A stretch of 12,604 nucleotides of DNA from Campylobacterales bacterium (GTDB lineage: Bacteria; Campylobacterota; Campylobacteria; Campylobacterales; QNZT01): contig JALWKJ010000187.1 in assembly GCA_027081495.1 (NCBI GenBank), forward strand, positions 1 to 12,604. Reading direction: 5' to 3'. The notes under the pieces are model-generated. The model was not told the origin of the DNA, made no database searches, and saw only the letters and a list, made by a program, of their open reading frames with translations. The first letter of the stretch is position 1, and every line of letters starts with the position of its first letter. The position numbers and the translations under genes were made by a program. Below are positions 6,635 through 12,604 of this stretch, piece after piece.

Positions 6635-7195
6635 ATGATAAAAATAACGAAAATTACGGAGTGCGACAATCCAAAGTTCATAAAGCCAAAAAGAGTTTTT
6701 TTTATACAAAACGATAAAGATAGAAACTGGGAAGTAGTAGAGGCTTTTGACAGCGTCGCTATTTTACTTTATGATAAAAGCGAAGAGTCGTTTATTTTGG
6801 TAAAGCAGTTTAGACCGGCGGTTTATATGAAAAACGGCGACGGTTTTACTTACGAGTTATGCGCGGGTCTTATAGATAAACAAAAACCGATAGAAACGAT
6901 AGCCAAAGAGGAGGTTTATGAGGAGTGCGGGTATGATATCGATGAAAGCGATCTTTTGAAAATCACCTCTTTTTATAGTTCGGTCGGTTTCGCCGGAGCA
7001 AGACAGACGCTCTTTTTTGCAAAAGTCTCAACAGAACAAAAAAAAGGTAAAGGCGGAGGCATAGACGATGAAAATATCGAGATAGTTCCGATTCGTCTGC
7101 GCGATGCGAAATCATTTATGTTTGATGAAAGCAAGGCGAAAACTCCCGGACTTCTTTTTGCTTTTATGTGGTTTTTCGAGAATTATAAAAAGTGA
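6635..7195 (+). CDS. Nudix hydrolase, NUDT14/UDP-sugar diphosphatase-like
   Basis: This is a 186-residue cytoplasmic hydrolase of nucleoside diphosphate derivatives. ATG at 6635 is preceded by AGAGAG; an in-frame GTG directly before it (6632) is a poorer choice. The Nudix box spans residues 78-100. It keeps the metal-binding EE and the G of EEVYEECGY, but the first conserved Glu is Lys (position 7 of the box) and the usual Arg is Glu (position 15). Sequence around and after the box (CAGLID, SVGFAGARQTLFF, then a GKGGG loop and a C-terminal PGLLFAFMWF) resembles human NUDT14, a UDP-glucose pyrophosphatase, more than ADP-ribose or Ap4A hydrolases. A role in breaking down UDP-sugars is therefore likely but inferred. 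Its stop overlaps the GTG of the next gene by four bases, consistent with one operon. Confidence 0.88.
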   Translation: MIKITKITECDNPKFIKPKRVFFIQNDKDRNWEVVEAFDSVAILLYDKSEESFILVKQFRPAVYMKNGDGFTYELCAGLIDKQKPIETIAKEEVYEECGYDIDESDLLKITSFYSSVGFAGARQTLFFAKVSTEQKKGKGGGIDDENIEIVPIRLRDAKSFMFDESKAKTPGLLFAFMWFFENYKK

Positions 7196-8034
7196 ATTTT
7201 CCTATATCCCCGATTTTTGAGGCCTCTTTTGAAAATATAGACTTTTTGATAAAAAGAGACGATCTTTTAGATAAGGATTTCTCCGGTAACAAAGCGCGAA
7301 AATTCGCTTGGTTTTTGAAAGAGCCTCTTTTTGATATAAAAAGAGTAGTCTCTTACGGATCGTCGCAATCAAACGCGATGTATTCGTTAAGCGTACTGGC
7401 GAAGATGCGAGGATGGGAGTTTGAGTATTATACCGATCATGTAAGTTCGTATTTAAAAGAAAATCCTCAAGGAAACTATCTTTTCGCGCTGCAAAACGGT
7501 ATGAAGATTTATGAAAAAAAAGTCCCGATTTTACTTCCCGAAGACACCCTTTTCATTCATGAGGGAGGTCGTCAAAAAGAGGCGGCTTACGGATTGAAGA
7601 TTTTAGCGAACGAGATAATAAAACAGACTCGGGGAGAAATCGTCGATATCTTTTTACCCTCCGGTACGGGAACAACCGCTCTTTTTTTACAAAAATATCT
7701 GCCTTTAAATGTCTATACGACGCCTTGCGTTGCGGATGACGAATATCTAAAAAAGCAGTTTGCGACGCTAGAGAGAGACAAAAACGAATATCCGACGATC
7801 TTAAATACGAAAAAGAGATACCATTTCGGTAAAGTTTATAGTGAATTTTTTAAAATTTGGATAAAATTGAAAGAACAAACGGGTATAGAGTTTGATTTGC
7901 TTTATGATCCAAAAGGTTGGATTTGCATACTTGAAAATCAAGAAGTTTTTAAAAATAGGATTTTATATATCCATCAAGGCGGACTCCTTGGAAATGTAAG
8001 CTTAAAAAAACGATACGAGAGGAAATACGGATGA
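7192..8034 (+). CDS. PLP-dependent enzyme, ACC deaminase/D-cysteine desulfhydrase family
   Basis: This 280-residue fold-type II pyridoxal-phosphate enzyme starts with GTG in a GTGA overlap with the Nudix stop. The motif SGNKARK (31-37) supplies the likely PLP lysine, Lys34. SSQSN (57-61) matches the loop that stacks on the cofactor in this family (GGxQSN), and SGTGTT (157-162) is the phosphate-binding glycine loop. Family members are usually about 320-340 residues, so this one is 40-60 shorter, although the main motifs are in place and the frame is intact. Known activities are 1-aminocyclopropane-1-carboxylate deamination and D-cysteine desulfhydration to pyruvate, ammonia and sulfide; the sequence does not let me choose between them. 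It overlaps hisD by four bases (ATGA), but no link to histidine synthesis is evident. Confidence 0.82.
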   Translation: MNFPISPIFEASFENIDFLIKRDDLLDKDFSGNKARKFAWFLKEPLFDIKRVVSYGSSQSNAMYSLSVLAKMRGWEFEYYTDHVSSYLKENPQGNYLFALQNGMKIYEKKVPILLPEDTLFIHEGGRQKEAAYGLKILANEIIKQTRGEIVDIFLPSGTGTTALFLQKYLPLNVYTTPCVADDEYLKKQFATLERDKNEYPTILNTKKRYHFGKVYSEFFKIWIKLKEQTGIEFDLLYDPKGWICILENQEVFKNRILYIHQGGLLGNVSLKKRYERKYG

Positions 8035-9323
8035 ATATCATAGATAGCACCCAAAGCGATTTCGATTCGCTTTTTAACGCCATCTTAAAACGGGGCAAAA
8101 TGGATATGCACAAAGTTCAATCGAGTGTAGAATCGATTTTAAACTCCGTAAAACAAAGAGGAGACGACGCCCTAAAAGAGCAGATTAAAAAATTTGACAA
8201 TTGGAATATAGAGGATATCTCTCAGATCGTCATATCGCAAGATTCGATGAAAAAGGCATATGACGGACTTGATAAAGATCTTTTAAACGCTCTTCATCTT
8301 GCCTTTGAAAGAATATATTCGTTTCATCAAAAACAGATGCCTAAATCATGGCTTGATTTCGAGTCAAACGGTTCGATCTTGGGACAAAAGGTTACTCCCG
8401 TCGATAGCGCGGGGCTTTATATTCCCGGAGGAAAAGCCTCTTATCCCAGCTCGCTTTTGATGAACGCGCTGCCCGCAATCGTGGCGGGAGTAAAAGATAT
8501 AGTGGTATGCACGCCTACGCCGAACAATGAGATAAACTCTCTTTTGCTTGCGGCCATGCATCTTTGCGGTATAAAAAAAGCGTACAAAATAGGCGGAGCG
8601 GGCGCAATCGCCGCGATGGCTTACGGAACCGATACGGTTTTAAAAACGGATGTTATAACCGGACCTGGAAATATATATGTAGCTACGGCTAAAAAGCTCG
8701 TTTACGCGGATGTAAATATCGACATGATAGCGGGTCCCAGCGAGATCGGAATCATCGCGGATGAAAGCGCGAACGCTAAATATCTGGCGATAGATCTTCT
8801 CTCTCAAGCCGAACACGACGAGATGGCAAGCTCTCTTCTTATAACGACATCGCGAGAAATCGCCAAAGAGACGCTTGATTGTATTTATGAAGAGTTAAAG
8901 AAGTTAAAAAGAGAAAAGATCGCACGAGAATCGATAGAAAAAAGAGGAGCTATCATAATAGTACGAGATATAGAGGAAGCGGCATATTATATGAACCAAA
9001 TAGCGCCAGAGCATCTTGAGTTGATGGTTAAAAATCCTTTTGAACTTCTACCTTCCATAAAACACGCCGGAGCGATATTTATGGGACGATATACGCCCGA
9101 GGCCGTCGGGGATTATATAGCCGGACCAAATCATACTCTTCCAACCGGCGGGAGCGCGAAGTTTTACTCTCCTCTTGGAGTGGAAAACTTTTTGAAAAAA
9201 TCATCGATCATCTCTTTAAGCAAAGAGGGAATAAAAGAGTTATCAAGCGCGTGCGCGCTTTTGGCGAAAACCGAAGGATTGCAGGCGCATCAAAAATCGG
9301 TAGAGATACGACTGGATAAATAG
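8031..9323 (+). CDS. hisD: Histidinol dehydrogenase
   Basis: This 430-residue zinc enzyme catalyses the last two steps of histidine biosynthesis, NAD-dependent oxidation of L-histidinol to L-histidine, in the cytoplasm. ATG at 8031 overlaps the previous stop (ATGA) and has AGAGGA upstream. The family signature is present: GPSEIGIIAD near residue 235, SQAEHDE with the zinc and substrate residues Gln259 and His262, the catalytic pair Glu327-His328 (PEHLEL), Asp361 (VGDYIAGPNHTLPTGG) and His420 (EGLQAHQ). These are at, or one residue from, the E. coli positions 259, 262, 326, 327, 360 and 419. Length is normal and no residue is missing. No other his gene is in the window, in line with the scattered his genes of Campylobacterota. 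The next gene starts within its stop codon (TAGTG). Confidence 0.97.
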   Translation: MNIIDSTQSDFDSLFNAILKRGKMDMHKVQSSVESILNSVKQRGDDALKEQIKKFDNWNIEDISQIVISQDSMKKAYDGLDKDLLNALHLAFERIYSFHQKQMPKSWLDFESNGSILGQKVTPVDSAGLYIPGGKASYPSSLLMNALPAIVAGVKDIVVCTPTPNNEINSLLLAAMHLCGIKKAYKIGGAGAIAAMAYGTDTVLKTDVITGPGNIYVATAKKLVYADVNIDMIAGPSEIGIIADESANAKYLAIDLLSQAEHDEMASSLLITTSREIAKETLDCIYEELKKLKREKIARESIEKRGAIIIVRDIEEAAYYMNQIAPEHLELMVKNPFELLPSIKHAGAIFMGRYTPEAVGDYIAGPNHTLPTGGSAKFYSPLGVENFLKKSSIISLSKEGIKELSSACALLAKTEGLQAHQKSVEIRLDK

Positions 9324-10684
9324 TGTCTTTTTTGCGTTTTGTGCTATTTGTATTTATACTCTTCTTTTTTAACTCATGCGAAGACGGATGTTGCGAAGAT
9401 GAGTTTAAAAGCGCAAAAACGCAGAGAATTTTCGGAGCCGTCCAGCCTCCTAAAAGCTGTGATAAAATTTCGAGAAAAACATTCGTTTACGATTTGCTTC
9501 ACGATAGTTATTTGTGGGCGGACGACACCGCTTTTGTAAATTTTAAAGACGATACTCTTTATCCCGATGAGACGGCTCTTTTAAACGAGCTTAAAAACGA
9601 AAAAGACCGTTTTAGCTTTATTATCTCTCAAAACGAGTATGAAGAGTTTTTTATTGCCGGCAGGAGCGTGGGGTTTGGATTTTCGTTTGTTTTTATAGGA
9701 GACGAACAATCTATCGATTCGATGCGGATAATACTCGTTTATCCCGATTCGCCCGCATATAAATCGACTCTTAAACGATCGGATGTTATTGTCGCGATAG
9801 ACGGTTATAGAATCGACGAGATATATAAAAACGAAAAACTTTTTAAAAAATATTTCGGTTTTGAAGGTGAGTTTGAGGCGGTTTTTACGATTAGAAAAAA
9901 AGACGGCGCTCTTGAAAAATTAAATATAGCGAAAACGGAATTTGCCGTTAAAAGCGTTATAAAGAAAGAGGTTTTAAATATAGACGGAAAAAAAATCGGT
10001 TATCTGCTTTTTCAATCGTTTACGGGAAATGCAAAATCCGAATTAAAAAACGCATTTTCCTATTTTAAAGAGAAAAATATCGACGAGCTTGTTTTGGATT
10101 TGCGCTATAACGGCGGAGGGTATGTTTATTTCGCAAATTTGCTCTCTTCTTTGATAGCGGGCAAAAACGCCCAAGGGAAAGTTTTTATGAAAAGAGTTTT
10201 TAATGAAAAATACTCTTCATACGACATGACCGACTATTTTTTAAAAGAGCAAAAAGAGGCTCTTGATTTATCGAGACTCTTTATCTTGACCACAAAAAGC
10301 AGTTGTTCGGCGAGCGAGCTTGTCATAAACTCGTTGAGAGCTTCGACAAGCGGCGTCGATGTCGTTCAAATCGGCGATAGAACTTGCGGAAAGCCTTACG
10401 GAATGATCGGCGGAGCATATTGCGGCAGATATATACTTCCCGTTCAGATGAAAAATTTAAACGGCGACGGAATAGGAGAGTACATAAACGGACTTTCGCC
10501 CGATTGTATCGCCAAAGACGACTTTTGGCATGATTTTGGGGATGAAAACGAGAGTTTGTTAAAATCGGCTTTTTATTATATCTCAAAGGGAAGCTGTTTG
10601 GATATGAAAAAACCGAAAAAAGTTTTAAAAATTCGTTTCGGCGATAATGAAGATAGTTTTAGAAGGAGATTTAATGTTTTTTAA
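9323..10684 (+). CDS. S41 family peptidase, probable lipoprotein
   Basis: This 453-residue secreted serine protease is of the C-terminal processing peptidase (S41) type. GTG at 9323 overlaps the hisD stop by one base. Residues 1-18 form a very hydrophobic signal sequence ending FNSC, so Cys19 may be lipidated, although Phe at -3 is atypical for a lipobox. A PDZ-like domain lies around 100-215 and the protease core around 220-410. Alignment of the motif SCSASE (327-332) with E. coli Tsp gives Ser329 as nucleophile and Lys357 (RTCGKPYG) as general base, spaced 28 residues compared with 25 in Tsp. It has many cysteines: three near the N-terminus, Cys328 beside the catalytic serine, Cys355 two residues before the lysine, and several near the C-terminus. 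Substrate unknown. It resembles periplasmic S41 proteins with a GKP motif rather than classic CtpA. Confidence 0.82.
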   Translation: MSFLRFVLFVFILFFFNSCEDGCCEDEFKSAKTQRIFGAVQPPKSCDKISRKTFVYDLLHDSYLWADDTAFVNFKDDTLYPDETALLNELKNEKDRFSFIISQNEYEEFFIAGRSVGFGFSFVFIGDEQSIDSMRIILVYPDSPAYKSTLKRSDVIVAIDGYRIDEIYKNEKLFKKYFGFEGEFEAVFTIRKKDGALEKLNIAKTEFAVKSVIKKEVLNIDGKKIGYLLFQSFTGNAKSELKNAFSYFKEKNIDELVLDLRYNGGGYVYFANLLSSLIAGKNAQGKVFMKRVFNEKYSSYDMTDYFLKEQKEALDLSRLFILTTKSSCSASELVINSLRASTSGVDVVQIGDRTCGKPYGMIGGAYCGRYILPVQMKNLNGDGIGEYINGLSPDCIAKDDFWHDFGDENESLLKSAFYYISKGSCLDMKKPKKVLKIRFGDNEDSFRRRFNVF

Positions 10685-10702
10685 AATAGCGAGTGAAAAA
10701 AG

Positions 10703-12112
10703 ATGAAAAAAATATTGGTTATCGCCGACGGTTTGCTTGCAAATGTTTTTTTGCAAAGGCTGGAAGATCTCGACGCTACGGACAATATATATCATATAGT
10801 ATATTATAAAGAAAATACTCTGACAAAAAAGAGATCCGATAAATTTATCTACTATCATATCGATCCGACAAGTTTCGCGAAACTATCGATGCTGCTTGAG
10901 GATGTAGAATTTTATCAGGTCATGTTGATTTTGGGCAATAAAATGGATTTGCAGGCTACTTATGAAAATATTCGAAAAATAGACGCTAATCAATCCGTCG
11001 TTATACTTGATAAATGGAATCTAGGAATCGTTCATCAGCACACTACCGTTATAGATATGAGAGAAAGAGTAGCCAATATCTTAAGCAATTATCTTCCCGA
11101 CATTCCTCTTTTTGCGCAAAATATAGGTTTGGGACAGGGTGAGATCATGGAGTTTAAAATTCCTTTTGGAAGCGCGTATGTATATAGACATGTCGGAAAT
11201 ATCGAACAAAAAAGATGGAAAATAGCGGCAATTTACAGAAAACAGGAGATTTTATTACCCACGAGCAAAACTATGCTCGTACCCGACGATACGATACTTG
11301 CGGTCGGTAATCCAAATGTTTTGAAGGGAGTTTATAAAAGTATCAACAGGCAATTTGGTCAATTTCCGCTGCCTTTTGGACAAAATATATATGTTCTTAT
11401 AGATATGGTGATGATGGATAGCAAGCAGATCGATATGCTATGTAACGACGCTATGATCATGCATTCGAAATTAAACAGCAAAAAGTTGGTTTTTAGGGTT
11501 GTAAACGCAAAATACGGCAAAGTGCTGGATAAGCTCAAAAAATATCAAAGAAGCACCTCCATCGAAGTGATCTTCGATTTTCTCGACAATGAGATAAAAG
11601 ATGTCATTTTACAAGATGTTGATCAGTTTTATATCGGAGTGTTTATAACAAACGGAAATTTCTTTAGAGAGTATAAAAGATTTCTATATAGGCTTCGCCT
11701 GCCGGTATTGAAAATCGGTAAAAGCGGGTTTTTCAATATCAAATATTCCGTTTTATTAAGTTACGACAGCGAAAAGGTAGAGCAGCTCTCGTCCGTGATA
11801 TTCGATCTTTCGTCGCAGCTTGAGATTGATATATCGCTATTTGATTTTCAAAGCGACAAAAGCGAAGAGGGCGAAAAGATAATCGAACATTTCGAAAGTC
11901 TTTCAAAGTTATTCGAAAAAAAGGTAAATATCATATCGACCGATAAAAATCCGATAAGAGAACTCGTGCCGAAAGATGATTTTTTACAGTTTGTAATTTT
12001 TGACAAAAATATTCTCACCCCGACCCCGCTGGCTTTTTTCAGCACCAATATTCAAAAACACTATTTTCGTTTTATGGATAAGTATCAACTTTTTTTGCCG
12101 TACGAATCATAA
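10703..12112 (+). CDS. COG3400-type protein with RCK (TrkA-like) domains
   Basis: This is a 469-residue soluble protein with no membrane helix. The first 125 residues look like a degenerate Rossmann RCK_N domain (MKKILVIADG); the usual glycine-rich dinucleotide motif GxGxxG is missing. Residues about 134-215 match an RCK_C/TrkA_C domain, which in other proteins binds ligands and gates K+ or other channels. The remaining 250 residues are not assigned; the part from about 350 on (YSVLLSYDSEKVEQLSSVI) has the strand-helix pattern of a universal stress protein fold, which is only a suggestion. It lies 18 bases after the S41 gene and just upstream of aroB, an arrangement I associate with Campylobacterota. 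No transporter or channel gene is in the window apart from mgtE. A role in ion or nucleotide sensing is inferred, not shown. Confidence 0.75.
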   Translation: MKKILVIADGLLANVFLQRLEDLDATDNIYHIVYYKENTLTKKRSDKFIYYHIDPTSFAKLSMLLEDVEFYQVMLILGNKMDLQATYENIRKIDANQSVVILDKWNLGIVHQHTTVIDMRERVANILSNYLPDIPLFAQNIGLGQGEIMEFKIPFGSAYVYRHVGNIEQKRWKIAAIYRKQEILLPTSKTMLVPDDTILAVGNPNVLKGVYKSINRQFGQFPLPFGQNIYVLIDMVMMDSKQIDMLCNDAMIMHSKLNSKKLVFRVVNAKYGKVLDKLKKYQRSTSIEVIFDFLDNEIKDVILQDVDQFYIGVFITNGNFFREYKRFLYRLRLPVLKIGKSGFFNIKYSVLLSYDSEKVEQLSSVIFDLSSQLEIDISLFDFQSDKSEEGEKIIEHFESLSKLFEKKVNIISTDKNPIRELVPKDDFLQFVIFDKNILTPTPLAFFSTNIQKHYFRFMDKYQLFLPYES

Positions 12113-12132
12113 AATTGTAAACCTAATTTAAA

Positions 12133-12138
12133 TATAAT
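12133..12138 (+). promoter_or_regulatory. Candidate -10 box of aroB
   Basis: TATAAT in the 53-base gap between the COG3400 gene and aroB would start transcription near 12145, about 20 bases before the ATG. No -35 consensus at the right distance is present. It suggests that aroB can be expressed separately from the upstream run, although read-through is also possible because no terminator hairpin is visible in the gap. Confidence 0.4.
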
Positions 12139-12165
12139 CATGTAACTTAAAAAACGGGGAGTTGT

Positions 12166-12604
12166 ATGCAGGTAGAAATTCAATTTGAAAAATGCGCCGC
12201 GCAGGATTATTCGATCTTTATAGATCAGATGCGAAAACTCCGCTTCGATACGAAAACGGCTATCGTCACAAATCCGAAAGTTGCCGGGCTGCACCTTGAT
12301 AAACTCCTTAAAAACATAAGCGCGAAAGAGCTTTTTATCATTACTCTTCCCGACGGCGAAGAGTATAAAAACGAAAAGAGCTTAAATATCATACTTGAAA
12401 ATCTTTTCAATCACAAATTTGACCGCTCTTCAAAACTGATCGCTTTTGGAGGCGGCGTCATAGGCGATATGACCGGACTCGCCGCGTCGATTTTTCAAAG
12501 GGGGATCGATTTTATCCAAATTCCCACAACTCTTCTTTCACAAGTTGACGCGAGCGTGGGCGGAAAAACCGGCATAAACAATAAATTTGGAAAAAATTTA
12601 ATCG
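12166..12604 (+). CDS. aroB: 3-dehydroquinate synthase, N-terminal part, cut by the window edge
   Basis: The first 146 codons of a cytoplasmic shikimate-pathway enzyme that converts DAHP to 3-dehydroquinate with NAD+ and a divalent metal. ATG at 12166 has GGGGA 5 bases upstream. NAD-binding GGGVIGD is at 95-101. The family block from residue 120 to 138 (PTTLLSQVDAS then VGGKTGIN) includes Asp128 and Lys134, which contact substrate in characterised enzymes. The metal ligands lie further on, beyond the window. The frame is intact to the edge, so the gene is truncated only by the window. The full protein is expected to be about 340-350 residues. Confidence 0.95.
   Translation, partial: MQVEIQFEKCAAQDYSIFIDQMRKLRFDTKTAIVTNPKVAGLHLDKLLKNISAKELFIITLPDGEEYKNEKSLNIILENLFNHKFDRSSKLIAFGGGVIGDMTGLAASIFQRGIDFIQIPTTLLSQVDASVGGKTGINNKFGKNLI

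Noticed and set aside
10323..10586. Minus-strand open frame of 87 codons inside the S41 gene
   Set aside because: It is antisense to the conserved catalytic region, is Arg-rich without recognisable motifs, and has no supporting ribosome binding site or promoter.
1..12604. CRISPR array, tRNA or rRNA, defence island, or phage genes
   Set aside because: No regularly spaced repeats, cloverleaf structures, nuclease or helicase genes, or phage structural genes were seen. All long genes except the left-edge fragment fit known metabolic, transport or envelope families.

Overview
The window is AT-rich, with A- and T-rich coding sequence, GTG and TTG starts, and promoters recognisable mainly by a TATAAT-type -10 box. 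Its gene set points to the Campylobacterota (epsilonproteobacteria, for example Sulfurimonas-like relatives). The strongest pointers are a clear relative of the Helicobacter pylori cell-shape peptidase Csd3/Campylobacter Pgp3, and a TrkA-like protein of the COG3400 type directly upstream of aroB. Genus-level assignment is not possible from the sequence alone. No RNA gene, CRISPR array or replication origin was seen.

Left part (1-3873) looks like an accessory, glycan-related stretch. At the extreme left edge lie the first 15 codons of a minus-strand gene that resembles an IS481-type transposase. Its ribosome binding site is inside a strong hairpin. The likely end of that element lies 2-3 bases beyond the stop codon of a minus-strand SAM-dependent methyltransferase (129-806). 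Divergent from the methyltransferase is a GT4-type glycosyltransferase (910-1968), whose stop codon directly abuts that of a convergent glutamine-hydrolysing asparagine synthetase family protein (1969-3873). An AsnB-type amidotransferase beside a glycosyltransferase is typical of surface polysaccharide loci.

A 233-bp divergent intergenic region (3874-4106) separates this stretch from a plus-strand run of housekeeping genes. These are csd3 (peptidoglycan hydrolase), mgtE (Mg2+ channel), a NUDT14-like Nudix hydrolase, a short PLP enzyme of the ACC deaminase/D-cysteine desulfhydrase family, hisD, a lipoprotein-like S41 peptidase and a COG3400 RCK-domain protein. Neighbours overlap or lie within 18 bases, so they probably form one seven-gene operon with translational coupling. 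aroB begins after a 53-base gap with its own -10-like box and runs off the right edge.

The genes of the run do not form a single pathway: cell wall, Mg2+, nucleotide-sugar turnover, histidine synthesis, periplasmic proteolysis and possibly K+-linked sensing. No obviously new multi-gene system was found. The points most worth checking are the hairpin in the insertion-element leader, the cysteines flanking the S41 catalytic dyad, the divergent Nudix box, and the unassigned C-terminal half of the COG3400 protein.
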